Notes under the pieces: model-generated
The model's database searches: none
Told to the model about the DNA's origin: nothing
What the model saw: the letters and a program-made list of their open reading frames with translations, nothing else
Shown here: one piece after another, positions 36,086-44,781 of the stretch
Numbering within the stretch: the first letter of the stretch is position 1
Layout: each line of letters opens with the position of its first letter
NCBI RefSeq assembly: GCF_020966755.1
Contig: NZ_JAJKFT010000010.1
Location: forward strand, 1,514,720 to 1,578,719
Direction of reading: 5' to 3'
DNA: 64,000 nt
From: Blastopirellula sediminis
Lineage (GTDB): Bacteria; Planctomycetota; Planctomycetia; Pirellulales; Pirellulaceae
Position numbers and translations under genes: made by a program

Positions 36086-36691
36086 CTATTCTTCGAAGAT
36101 CCCTTGGCCGAACTTCCGCTTGCGCTGCGGCTGCGAAGATGCGGAGCTTTGTTGATGCGGCCCCGAAGGATTCGGTTGCGGCGGGTGAGCCTGATCTTGC
36201 GACGGGCTCGCCGGCTTCGACTGCGAGCGATGGCTGTCGTCGAAGGCTTCTTCTTCAAAGTAGTCTTCGCCGGCGTCGCCGTAGTAGTCGTCATAGCGCG
36301 AGCGATAGCCTGGCTGTTTGGCGTGCTCGACTTCCTTTTCGTATTCTTCGATGACGCGGCTTTGAATCATCTCGCGACACTCCGAATTGATTGGGTGCGC
36401 GATGTCGGCGTACAGTTTGGCTCGTCCGTCGGCCGTTCTTTCGGCCGGCGCGACGCGCAGCCGAAAGCCGCAGTTATTGCAGTAGCCCGCGCGAAGATGA
36501 TTCTTGCCGCCGCATTGCGGACAGTGAGCGGTCAGTTTGCGGCTCGGCATGGCGACGAAGGGGCCGCTCGAACCTTCAATGATTTTCAAATCACGGACGA
36601 CGAAAGCGTCGTCAAACGTGATCGAACAAAATCCACGCAGACGGTCGCTTGCGTCTTCCATGAGTTTGATACGAACTTCGGTGATATTCAC
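36086..36691 (-). CDS. spoVG: SpoVG-family protein with inserted zinc ribbon
   Basis: A 201-aa SpoVG-family nucleic-acid-binding regulator. The SpoVG core is split: [20 protein letters not shown] and FVAMPSRKL at the N-terminus, and [16 protein letters not shown] further on. Between them lies a zinc-ribbon-like insert with C57, C60, C71 and C74 (CPQC and CNNC), absent from firmicute SpoVG. A long Pro/Ser/Gln-rich tail follows. Start: GTG 36691 has GGAGAG seven bases upstream and yields the usual SpoVG N-terminus; an ATG at 36706 adds five residues and overlaps that ribosome site. ispE is the next gene upstream on the same strand, as in Bacillus (ispE-purR-yabJ-spoVG). Binding to DNA or RNA is the family role; targets unknown. 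Confidence 0.88.
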   Translation of the reverse strand: MNITEVRIKLMEDASDRLRGFCSITFDDAFVVRDLKIIEGSSGPFVAMPSRKLTAHCPQCGGKNHLRAGYCNNCGFRLRVAPAERTADGRAKLYADIAHPINSECREMIQSRVIEEYEKEVEHAKQPGYRSRYDDYYGDAGEDYFEEEAFDDSHRSQSKPASPSQDQAHPPQPNPSGPHQQSSASSQPQRKRKFGQGIFEE

Positions 36692-36991
36692 AGCGTATCT
36701 CTCCATGTTGGCAGTCGCGCTGATCGCTGACTCGCGTCCGAAGTAGCTGGGCGATTCTTCGCTACGAATTCCGCGTCGCCTCGATTTGCGTTTAGTTCCG
36801 ATAGGATCGTCGAGTTACCGCCTTGCTGGGGCCAGATTCGTTCGCCGCTGATGTTCTTCCTGTTGCTCGTCTTACTCCATCCTGGCCGTCGTTCCGCCGC
36901 ATCCTGCAGAATCGATTCTACGCCTGATTCTATCGCTTGCCTGAGGTTATCGCCCGCTTATTAATTTCCAATTCCCCGCTCCGCGTAATTC

Positions 36992-37942
36992 CTAATTCCA
37001 CTGTACGCCGCAGTTGCTGGCGGTAAACACAACCCCCAAACGTTGGCTCTTCAGTTTCGCTGCAACTCTGCGGGCATGTCGCGGATCTTGGCAGAGGGCA
37101 AAACAGGCGCTGCCGCTCCCCGACATTTGGCTGGAAATCGCTCCTGCCTGCAACATGCTTTTCGTCAACCGATCAATCTCGGTCGATAGTTCGCGCGAAG
37201 GTTCGCTCAAGCGGTTATGCATCCGACGACCGATGTCGGTCATCGTGCCTGACTGCAGCGTGTCGCACAAGTCGCTTGCGGCAAACGGGTTGGCGGGGAT
37301 CGTACACCGCCGAAATACATCGGCCGTCGACAACCCGCCTGGGGGACGAACGACCACGAAGTGCATCCGCCGCGTGACCGGGAGCGGCGTAATGATCTCA
37401 CCCCTTCCGCGGCAAAGAGCCATGCCGTTGCCGAACAGCCCGGTATGCAAGAAGAAGGGAACGTCGCTCCCTAGTTGAGCGGCGAGTTCCGAAAGCTTCG
37501 TACGCGACCAACCCAACTTCCAGACGATATCTGCCGCGACGAGTGCTGCAGCGGCGTCGCTTGACGCTCCACCAAGTCCCGATGCGGCCGGGATTCGTTT
37601 TATCAGCTCAATCTTGGCGCCTTGCTCGATCCCGGCGGTGCGGCGGACCAGATCGACGGCGCGATAAACCAAATTGGTCGGCCCGGTCGGTAAGTCCCCG
37701 AGAAGTGCGTCGGCGTCTTCACCCTGAGCGGCGGCTTCGGTCCCTGGCGCAAAGCGACAACTGAGCGTCAACTGCGAGTCGTCAGTCGCCGTAAAGCGAA
37801 GCGTATCAAAGACGTCGATCGCAGTCATGATAGTTTCCAATTCATGAAAACCATCGGGGCGTTTCGCCAGCAACTCGAGAAACAGGTTTAACTTTGCAGG
37901 CGAATGGACGGTGATCGAGTCTGCCGATCGCTTGAGAAACAT
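36992..37942 (-). CDS. ispE: 4-diphosphocytidyl-2-C-methyl-D-erythritol kinase
   Basis: A 316-aa GHMP-superfamily kinase of the MEP isoprenoid pathway; it phosphorylates CDP-ME to CDP-ME2P in the cytoplasm. Seen: N-terminal SPAKLNLFLELLAKRPDGFHE, the ATP-binding P-loop IPAASGLGGASSDAAA, catalytic-region DVPFFLHTG and the C-terminal MSGSGSACFAL glycine motif. Length is slightly above the usual 280-310. It is essential in organisms lacking the mevalonate pathway. spoVG lies 300 bases downstream on the same strand. No frameshift or missing motif seen. Confidence 0.96.
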   Translation of the reverse strand: MFLKRSADSITVHSPAKLNLFLELLAKRPDGFHELETIMTAIDVFDTLRFTATDDSQLTLSCRFAPGTEAAAQGEDADALLGDLPTGPTNLVYRAVDLVRRTAGIEQGAKIELIKRIPAASGLGGASSDAAAALVAADIVWKLGWSRTKLSELAAQLGSDVPFFLHTGLFGNGMALCRGRGEIITPLPVTRRMHFVVVRPPGGLSTADVFRRCTIPANPFAASDLCDTLQSGTMTDIGRRMHNRLSEPSRELSTEIDRLTKSMLQAGAISSQMSGSGSACFALCQDPRHARRVAAKLKSQRLGVVFTASNCGVQWN

Positions 37943-38217
37943 CCCTGTTATTCTTACCAGGGCGTTACTGGCAAGGCCTTTAACTAGTGAAATAGAAGGG
38001 ACAGACGCACAAAAACGAAGCTATATTTACGGCGGCATGCCGCTTGTTTGGGATCGGATTCCAGCAATGTAAGGCCCTAAAATGCGCCGGTCAAGCGAAT
38101 TCGCCGCCCCTGGGAACATACTCGCCTATGGGTAAAGAGGATAGTTTTCTACAATCCCCGCAGACTTACCTCGTTTTCGCCAAACACGCAGCTTGATAGC
38201 GACAAGAAGCTTTTGAT

Positions 38218-39204
38218 ATGAACCAAAACGCGCCACAGCCGAACACGCCCCCGCAAGCGTCGCTACGTGATGCGGCTCGTCATGCCGGTTGCGGACTGGT
38301 GATGGGCGCAGCCGATGCGATCCCTGGCGTCTCGGGCGGAACGGTCGCGCTGGTCCTTGGCATCTATCGTCGACTGGTCGCGGCGATCAGTCATTTTGAT
38401 ATGACCTCGCTGCGCATGTTGCTGACTCGCCGCTGGCGCGAACTTGCCCAGCGCATCGATTTGTTCTTTCTGCTGGCGCTTGGCTGCGGGATTGCCGTCG
38501 GCCTGGGAACGTTCATTCTGTTGATTCATGAATTGATCGAGCCGGAAAGTCCCGCGCGACCTTATACCTACGCCGTCTTCTTCGGCGCGATTACCGCGTC
38601 GAGTTGGTTGGTGATGAAACTGATTGATGCGCCGACCAAGGGAAGCCAGGCGATCTGTTGGGCGCTCGGCATCGTTGGCGCTGCGGCCGCGTTCGCAATG
38701 ACAGGCCCGCAGGTTTTTCCGAACGTCGAACAAACTCCGCCTCTCTGGTTCACCTTCTGCTGCGGCATGATCGCGATTTGCGCCATGATTTTGCCGGGGA
38801 TCAGCGGTTCTTACTTGCTGTTGATCTTGGGGATGTATCGCTACCTCAGCGGCATTCCGAAAGCGCTTCTCAAAGGAGAAGCGACCGGCGCCGACCTGGT
38901 GCAGTTCGTCGTTTTCGCGCTGGGCTGCGCGATCGGGCTGATCACGTTCAGCAAATTCCTCCGTTGGCTGCTTCATCGTTTTGAACCGCAAACGATGGCG
39001 CTGATGTGCGGTTTCATGATCGGCGCGCTCCGGGCTCTTTGGCCGTGGCGCGAAGGGGACGCCTTCGTCGCTCCTCCCTCGACCGGCGCTCTGCTCGGCT
39101 GCGTCGCGCTCGCCCTGATCGCCGCCGTCGCCGTCTGCGGCGCCGATTACCTGACCGGCGCCAACAACAAGATCGACGAAGCGGTCCACGAACCAGTCGA
39201 GTAG
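38218..39204 (+). CDS. DUF368-family membrane protein (PopT-type undecaprenyl-phosphate translocase)
   Basis: A 328-aa integral membrane protein with about eight to ten helices. The family signature is at residues 25-42, GLVMGAADAIPGVSGGT, followed by LVLGIYRRLV, and a second conserved set MILPGISGSYLLLILGMY near 183-204; these two inverted G-x-SG motifs define DUF368. Members have been shown to recycle undecaprenyl phosphate across the cytoplasmic membrane for cell-envelope glycan synthesis (PopT). Planctomycetes have an unusual, thin peptidoglycan, so this gene is a useful pointer. A long palindromic repeat starts 24 bases after the stop. Confidence 0.92.
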   Translation: MNQNAPQPNTPPQASLRDAARHAGCGLVMGAADAIPGVSGGTVALVLGIYRRLVAAISHFDMTSLRMLLTRRWRELAQRIDLFFLLALGCGIAVGLGTFILLIHELIEPESPARPYTYAVFFGAITASSWLVMKLIDAPTKGSQAICWALGIVGAAAAFAMTGPQVFPNVEQTPPLWFTFCCGMIAICAMILPGISGSYLLLILGMYRYLSGIPKALLKGEATGADLVQFVVFALGCAIGLITFSKFLRWLLHRFEPQTMALMCGFMIGALRALWPWREGDAFVAPPSTGALLGCVALALIAAVAVCGADYLTGANNKIDEAVHEPVE

Positions 39205-39227
39205 ACGACGGCAATCGCCGCACACAA

Positions 39228-39364
39228 CACTAACCCGAGGCGCGAGCCGAGGGAATGCGGCGAGAGGCGACGAACAGAAACAAGTCTGCTACGAGCCGCG
39301 AATCAGGGACGGCGGATTTCGATCTTTCCAACCCCATTCCCTCGGCTCGCGCCTCGGGTTAGTG
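39228..39364. repeat. REP-like palindromic element, copy 1
   Basis: Perfect 29-bp arms (39228-39256 and 39336-39364; core TAACCCGAGGCGCGAGCCGA) flank an 80-base unique interior. Located between the DUF368 gene and the MFS transporter on the same strand, 24 bases after the stop. Transcription through it would give a long stem. Family of four in this window. Confidence 0.88.
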
Positions 39365-39492
39365 TCGCGTAGTAATAGGCAGTGCAGGAATAATGATTTC
39401 ACGTGCTTTAGTTGCAACTTAGATCGGCGATCCCCATAATGCTTCGGTTTGCTTGGTCGTGAGTTTCGCAATGAAGCGACGAGGTTGGCGCC

Positions 39493-41043
39493 GTGCATAT
39501 TGATTCATCGTCGATGCCTGAGCCGGAGGAGATTTCCGGCTATCGAAAGCCGTGGTATCGGGAGATGACCCGGTATCATTGGTTCGTCTTCGTCGTCGCG
39601 GCGTTGGGATGGTTGTTCGACTGTCTCGATCAGCAACTCTTCGTCTTGGCCCGTCCGGCCGTGATGCGCGATCTGGTCACCGAAGACTCGCTCACTTCGG
39701 CGCAGCTGAAGATGCCGAACGCGCTGCAAGCGGCCCGCAGCCGAAACGCCGACTACGCCACCTCCATCTTTATGCTCGGCTGGGCGACCGGAGGATTGGC
39801 GTTCGGGATTCTGGGGGATCGGTGGGGCCGCGCCAAGACGATGGTCATCACCATTTTGATGTACTCCGTCTTTACGGGGCTAAGTTCGATCGCCCAGGGG
39901 GTATTCGATTTTGCGCTCTATCGATTTTTGACCGGCTTAGGGGTCGGGGGAGAATTCGCCATCGGCGTGGCGCTAGTCGCCGAGTCGATGCCTTCCCGTG
40001 CGCGAGCCTATGCGCTCAGCAGCTTGCAGGCCCTTTCCGCCACCGGCAACATCAGCGCGGCGCTGATCAACTTGAATCTTGGTCTTGCCCAAGAACAAGG
40101 ATTGGTCGAGAGCCCCTGGCGAATCATGTTTTTGATCGGCGCGGTGCCGGCCTTGTTGGCGTTGCTCATTCGCCGCTATTTGAAAGAGCCGGAGTCGTGG
40201 CAAAAAGCGAAGGCGGAGCAGGCGCTTGGCAAGAGCAACCAGCTGGGAAGCTATCGCGAGCTCTTCAGCGACGCCAAGATTCGTAGGCACGCGCTGTTGG
40301 GATTGGTGCTCGCATGCGCTGGCGTCGTCGGTTTGTGGTCGATTGGGTTTTATACGCCTGACCTGATCAAGACGGTGCAGCGTCCGGAAGTGACCGCCAC
40401 GGTTTATCGGCAAGAGCGGGATCGATTGATCGCGGCCGGCGAGGTGGAGAAAGTCGCCGTGCTGGAAGAGTTGATAGGGACGCTGACCACTGGTTCGACT
40501 TCGGGAGAACTGAGCGAAGCGGCCAAGTCGATGCAGACGGAGCTGAGCAACCAGGTCGAAGGGCGCCTGGCACGCTGGTCGAGTTACGCATCGATGGCGA
40601 TTAACGTCGGCGCGTTTCTGGGGATGTTCGGCTTCGGCGCGCTGTCGCAAAAGATTGGCCGGAAGCCGACGTTTGCGCTCGGCTTGCTCGCCGCGTTCGT
40701 CAGTACGGCGTGCGTCTTTTTGTTCTTGAAAGAGTTCTGGCAAATCTGGGTAATGGTGCCGGTGATGGGCTTCTGTCAGCTCTCCCTCTTCGCCGGCTAC
40801 GCGATTTACTTCCCCGAACTCTTCCCGACTCGACTGCGATCGACCGGGGTGAGCTTCTGCTACAACGTCGGACGGTTCGCCGCCGCCGGCGGACCGCTGG
40901 TCAAAGCGCAGTTGGACCAGCTGTTCGGCTTCGGCGGCGAAGCGTTTCGCTATACCGGCGCGACGATGGCATGCGTCTTTTTGATCGGGCTAGTGGTGCT
41001 GCCGTTCCTGCCGGAGACCCGCGATCAGGAGTTGCCGGAGTAG
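39493..41043 (+). CDS. MFS transporter
   Basis: A 516-aa major facilitator superfamily permease of the sugar/aromatic-acid (MHS/AAHS-like) type with 12 predicted helices. Family motifs: GWLFDCLDQQLFVLA in TM1, GDRWGRAKTM between TM2 and TM3 (motif A), GVGGEFAIG in TM4 and GFGALSQKIGRKPT in the second half. Between TM7 and TM8 is an unusual extracytoplasmic loop of about 80 residues (TVQRPEVTATVYRQERDRLI through to the next helix), rich in charged helix. Start GTG 39493; ATG 39514 is possible. Substrate unknown; proton-coupled uptake of an organic acid is the usual role. Confidence 0.9.
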   Translation: MHIDSSSMPEPEEISGYRKPWYREMTRYHWFVFVVAALGWLFDCLDQQLFVLARPAVMRDLVTEDSLTSAQLKMPNALQAARSRNADYATSIFMLGWATGGLAFGILGDRWGRAKTMVITILMYSVFTGLSSIAQGVFDFALYRFLTGLGVGGEFAIGVALVAESMPSRARAYALSSLQALSATGNISAALINLNLGLAQEQGLVESPWRIMFLIGAVPALLALLIRRYLKEPESWQKAKAEQALGKSNQLGSYRELFSDAKIRRHALLGLVLACAGVVGLWSIGFYTPDLIKTVQRPEVTATVYRQERDRLIAAGEVEKVAVLEELIGTLTTGSTSGELSEAAKSMQTELSNQVEGRLARWSSYASMAINVGAFLGMFGFGALSQKIGRKPTFALGLLAAFVSTACVFLFLKEFWQIWVMVPVMGFCQLSLFAGYAIYFPELFPTRLRSTGVSFCYNVGRFAAAGGPLVKAQLDQLFGFGGEAFRYTGATMACVFLIGLVVLPFLPETRDQELPE

Positions 41044-41073
41044 GAAAACGGCCGCCGCTATCCGCCCAACAGG

Positions 41074-41724
41074 TTACGCATGATGGTCGTGGTCAACAGC
41101 GACGCGATATGCTGTGGCGATTTCGGACGGGCTGTCGATGGTGACGTTCAAATCGTTGATCAAGCCATTGTTGATGGAGTAGATCCAGCCGTGCACCGCT
41201 AGTTGCTGCCCATGAGCCCAGGCTTCTTGCACGACGGTTGAATGAGAAACGTTTAGCGCTTGTTCCACGACATTCAATTCGCACAGCCGATCGATTCGTT
41301 TCTCGTCAGAGCTAATGCGTTGCAGTAGGTCGTCATGCTTTTGGCGGACGTCGCGGATGTGCCGTAGCCAGCCATCGATGAGGCCGACGTGGTGGTCCTC
41401 GGCGGCAGCTTTCACGCCGCCGCAGCTGTAGTGACCGCAGACGATGATGTGCTTCACTCGGAGTACGCTTACCGCGTACTCGATGACGCTTTGGCAATTG
41501 AAATCGCTATGAACGACGACGTTGGCGATGTTGCGGTGGACGAAGACGTCCCCCGGCTTCAGGCCGATGATTTGATTGGCCGGCACGCGGCTGTCAGCAC
41601 AGCCGATCCAAAGGATTTCCGGTTTCTGACCTTTCGCCAGATGCGCAAAGAACTCAGGGTCTTCCTTAAGAACGCTTTCCGCCCAGGCCCGGTTGTTCGC
41701 CATCAGTTGAGGGAGTAGTCGCAT
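41074..41724 (-). CDS. can: Beta-class carbonic anhydrase
   Basis: A 216-aa beta-carbonic anhydrase (CO2 + H2O to bicarbonate and proton). The zinc ligands are all present: C42 and D44 in GCADSRVP, H98 in CGHYSCGG and C101. D44-R46 form the activity dyad. The neighbourhood FVHRNIANVV is standard. Size and C-terminal EIATAYR match the Can/CynT bacterial type. ATG 41724 is preferred; an upstream GTG at 41766 adds 14 residues. Cytoplasmic, supplies bicarbonate for carboxylation reactions. Separated from the MFS gene by a 30-base convergent gap. Confidence 0.96.
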   Translation of the reverse strand: MRLLPQLMANNRAWAESVLKEDPEFFAHLAKGQKPEILWIGCADSRVPANQIIGLKPGDVFVHRNIANVVVHSDFNCQSVIEYAVSVLRVKHIIVCGHYSCGGVKAAAEDHHVGLIDGWLRHIRDVRQKHDDLLQRISSDEKRIDRLCELNVVEQALNVSHSTVVQEAWAHGQQLAVHGWIYSINNGLINDLNVTIDSPSEIATAYRVAVDHDHHA

Positions 41725-41917
41725 AAGTTCTTTCGCTATAGGGAGCGTAGTGAATTGGTTGTGCACGTATTCTAGCGTCTTCGCGGCGGGGAAAAAGTCG
41801 TACAGGCCGCTTGATTCAGATCGGGGGGGCGGTACCTGGAACTGCTGCGCTGCGTCTTGAATTGCGAGAACGCTGCGGCGGAATTTCCCTCACTTGCGCG
41901 TCGACTACGAGTGCGAA

Positions 41918-43318
41918 CTAGAACCGCACTCGGAAGTCGGTGCGGAAGAGATAATCGGCCCAATGTTGGTTGGTGACGCCGGTCGCGATTGACGCGCCCA
42001 CGTCGTAGTCTTTGCAGATGAACCAACGGATTCCGGCCGAGGTTTGGGCGTACATGGCGCCGCTGGCGCTGGTCGCGACGCCGAGGGAGTTGGTGTAGGC
42101 GCCGGCTTGGAACGACCAGGTATCAAGTTCCAGCGTACCAATTAGGGGTGAGCTAGGCGCCGGATAAGCGAGCGTGTGATTGAAGCTGGAAGCGACATGC
42201 AGGATGGAGCCGCCGTAGGTCGGGTCGGCCGCAATCGGGATCCATTCGCCGACTTCCATCTGCAGATATGATTCGCTCGCCAGGTGAATGCCGACGACGA
42301 CTGCCGGTTCAAGCGAAACGTGCCCCGTGCCGAGACCGCGGTATGCCCGACCGGCCGGCATGTGGGTCTTCATCAGGAAGGAGACCTGGAAGAGTCCGTT
42401 GTCGAACAACAGCGTCTTCGTGCCGATCGTCATGTCGCCAAAGCCGGCGCCGTGTGGTGCTCCGTCCGGATCGACTTCGATATAGCGGTACTCGAAGGTG
42501 GCGGAGAATTTCTTGCCGCCGGTTTCGGTGTATTGATAGAGGGTCATGTAGTCGACGTCGGGAACATAGAGCCCGGTCGGCGTCGGGCCGACGCCCGCTT
42601 TGGCCCAGAAGAACTCGGCCCGGTCCGGGGTCGAAAGGCCCCAACCGGCGTCCCAGCGAAATCGCATCGTCCCCTGGGGACGAGCCGAAGCGACGAAGAA
42701 GGCGGAATCTTCGAGCGGTCGCCAGGCCGGTTCATAACAAGGATCAGTGCAGCAGACCGCATGTTGAATGAGCCAGAGGAAACGTCCGGCGCGCGTCGTC
42801 GCGGTACAAGGTTCGCAGCGACATTCGCCGCACGTACTGCAGCCGTTAAGCGGAATCTGGTAGGTGCCCCAGTCTTCCCACTGCTGCTCTTCTTGCATCG
42901 GTGCGATCTGGACCGGAGGTCCAAGCGGCACCACTTCGGGAGACTCCGGCGGAGTTGGCAGCGCCTGTTGCGATTCGAAACTGATCGGCGTCGTGTCGAA
43001 GCGAAACGGCGGATCGTTCGGCATGTTGTAGACGGCTTGCTGCTCTTGCGGCTGGCCATCGACCGGCGGCAAGCGATAGATCTCCTGAGCGTGGAGTTTG
43101 GCGCAAACGCCGAGCGCGACCACGAATAGGATCGCCAAGCGAGCCAAAATCGAGTTGCCAGGGAGTTTGCCCACGCGGTGCGAGTCGTTGCATTTAGGAG
43201 TTCGAATGATGCCGCGGCGGGGGTTGTAGGGGAATTCCAGAGGAGCGGCAAGGCGAATCTCCCAGCTTGTCATGATTTGCGACTTGATATTGACGCGAAC
43301 GCCCAGCGGCGAGTACAT
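41918..43318 (-). CDS. Outer-membrane beta-barrel-like protein with cysteine-rich motif
   Basis: A 466-aa protein with a signal sequence well inside the chain (ILARLAILFVVALGVCAKLHA-QE, about residues 56-78 from this start), a Pro/Gln-rich segment and a Cys cluster with C-S-T-C-G-E-C-R-C-E-P-C, followed by more cysteines (VCCTDPCYEP). The rest is alternating beta stretches ending in RTDFRVRF with a terminal phenylalanine, as in outer-membrane barrels. AAGGGG lies seven bases before ATG 43318, favouring that start despite the long pre-signal region; a GTG at 43174 gives a conventional signal peptide. Its start is 39 bases from that of the divergent HEAT-like gene. I recognise the fold type only. 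Confidence 0.68.
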   Translation of the reverse strand: MYSPLGVRVNIKSQIMTSWEIRLAAPLEFPYNPRRGIIRTPKCNDSHRVGKLPGNSILARLAILFVVALGVCAKLHAQEIYRLPPVDGQPQEQQAVYNMPNDPPFRFDTTPISFESQQALPTPPESPEVVPLGPPVQIAPMQEEQQWEDWGTYQIPLNGCSTCGECRCEPCTATTRAGRFLWLIQHAVCCTDPCYEPAWRPLEDSAFFVASARPQGTMRFRWDAGWGLSTPDRAEFFWAKAGVGPTPTGLYVPDVDYMTLYQYTETGGKKFSATFEYRYIEVDPDGAPHGAGFGDMTIGTKTLLFDNGLFQVSFLMKTHMPAGRAYRGLGTGHVSLEPAVVVGIHLASESYLQMEVGEWIPIAADPTYGGSILHVASSFNHTLAYPAPSSPLIGTLELDTWSFQAGAYTNSLGVATSASGAMYAQTSAGIRWFICKDYDVGASIATGVTNQHWADYLFRTDFRVRF

Positions 43319-43357
43319 GCTGATCCCCTTGTTGGTTTGATTGAAGGATCGGAAACC

Positions 43358-44506
43358 ATGCGACATTTGCTAGCTGCCGTACTGCCGGCGCTATTGATTG
43401 GGGCGAACGTTTGTTGCGGACAGGATATTCCGGGAGTCAGCACTTCCGCTGCTGGCGCCGCGACCTCGTATCCGATTGCGCCGGCGCCTTCGGCGGCGAG
43501 CGGGGGCTTCTTCAGCGAAGTCTGCGCATGCCTCGAAGCGAAGCATGCGAGCTGCTGCAACTCAACCTTCGGCCACTTCCTGCACGACTCATTCGCCCCG
43601 GTCAGCATGATGACCGGCGGACTGCTGCCGCCGCCGTGCAACAGCGTCTATAACCAGGTGCAACAAGGGATTGCCAACGGAATTGGTCCCAATGGTCAGC
43701 CGGTTTCGCCGGCGCAAGCCGCTGCGGCGAAGATCGCCGCCGATCAAGCGCAAGTGCCGGCCCGCGTCGCTGCGGTGAAGGCGTTGGCGTGCGTCGATTG
43801 GCATTGGTATCCCGAAGCGGAAGCGGCGTTGATCTCGAGCTTGCGTTGCGATCGCAGCGAGTGCGTTCGCTTCCAAGCGGCGATCGCCTTCGCCCAGGCG
43901 CGCACCATGACCAAAGCGGCTTGCGAGGCGCTCCGCATTTGCGCCGAAGGAAGCGACAAAGATGGGAACCCCTCCGAGAATTCTCCCCGCGTCCGGATGA
44001 TGGCGGTCGAAGCGCTGACCCATTGCTGCGATTGCGGGCAGTTGTTTGAGAGACCCGAACAGAACTACGATCGTCCGGAATTCCCCGAAGGGGCGCTGCC
44101 GGTCGGCAAGACGGCGCTGTCGCCGTACTATCAGCGAGCGGCTCAGCGTTCGACCGACGAACTGTTGGCGGCGGCTCGCCAAACGATCGCCTCGTTCCGT
44201 ACGGCGGCGCCCCAGCAAGGCCCAACCGCGGCGACTACCGGCGCTCCGCGCACCTTGTTCGCCTTGTGGAAGCAATCGGCCGTCGAACCGATCCCGGCCG
44301 GCGCTCAACCGCCGGTTCCGACTCCGGCCGAAGCGTTCGCCGAAACGCCATCGTTCGACGCTCCCGTCTACGTCGCGGAACAACCGAGAGAAATGCAACC
44401 GGCGCAGAACGAGTGGCTGCTGCAACCAGCCAACGCGAATCCGGTCCGCTACAACGCACCGCCGGAGACGTCGGTCGTGCCCGGACGTTCGGTGCTGCAG
44501 CGATAA
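43358..44506 (+). CDS. Secreted HEAT-like repeat protein, cysteine-rich
   Basis: A 382-aa exported protein. Signal peptide to about residue 22 (VLPALLIGANVCCGQ). Next a cysteine-rich stretch (VCACLEAKHASCC, then PPPCNSVY), followed by HEAT-like helices (about 115-235; VPARVAAVKALACV, VRFQAAIAFAQ, VRMMAVEALTHCC) and a Pro/Ala-rich tail. AAGGA lies nine bases before ATG 43358. Divergent from the barrel-like gene starting 39 bases away; both carry Cys clusters. A palindromic repeat starts 13 bases after the stop. Function unknown; a scaffold role is the family norm. Confidence 0.75.
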   Translation: MRHLLAAVLPALLIGANVCCGQDIPGVSTSAAGAATSYPIAPAPSAASGGFFSEVCACLEAKHASCCNSTFGHFLHDSFAPVSMMTGGLLPPPCNSVYNQVQQGIANGIGPNGQPVSPAQAAAAKIAADQAQVPARVAAVKALACVDWHWYPEAEAALISSLRCDRSECVRFQAAIAFAQARTMTKAACEALRICAEGSDKDGNPSENSPRVRMMAVEALTHCCDCGQLFERPEQNYDRPEFPEGALPVGKTALSPYYQRAAQRSTDELLAAARQTIASFRTAAPQQGPTAATTGAPRTLFALWKQSAVEPIPAGAQPPVPTPAEAFAETPSFDAPVYVAEQPREMQPAQNEWLLQPANANPVRYNAPPETSVVPGRSVLQR

Positions 44507-44518
44507 CAGCGCCGCAAC

Positions 44519-44621
44519 ATCGTAGCCCGAGGCGCAAGCCGAGGGAATGTGCTCAGACGCCACGATCGGAAGTGGCTGGCGATCCCAACGCTTTCCCTCG
44601 GCTCGCGCCTCGGGCTACGAT
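44519..44621. repeat. REP-like palindromic element, copy 2
   Basis: 29-bp arms (44519-44547 and 44593-44621) with one mismatch, around a 45-base interior. Located after the HEAT-like gene and before the convergent Pro/Ala-rich gene. Shortest of the four copies. Confidence 0.85.
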
Positions 44622-44648
44622 TGCGCGCATTTGGCGCGATGTCGGCGT

Positions 44649-44679
44649 AGGTTGGGTGCAGCGAAGCGCAACCCAACAA
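44649..44679. repeat. Small hairpin GTTGGGTGC/GCGCAACCCAAC
   Basis: TAGGTTGGGTGC, an AGCGAA turn, then GCGCAACCCAACA: an imperfect stem of about ten pairs. A GTTGGGT...ACCCAAC hairpin of this kind is a common intergenic repeat in other bacteria. Single copy in this window, directly beside REP-like copy 2. Confidence 0.5.
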
Positions 44680-44781
44680 TGCGTCGGCTAGTTCCAGGTG
44701 GGTTACGCCAGCCAAGAACGTCAAAGGAGCCAGTCGCTTTGTTGCGCTGGCTCCATCTACCCTACGTGATAAATTGGCGGT

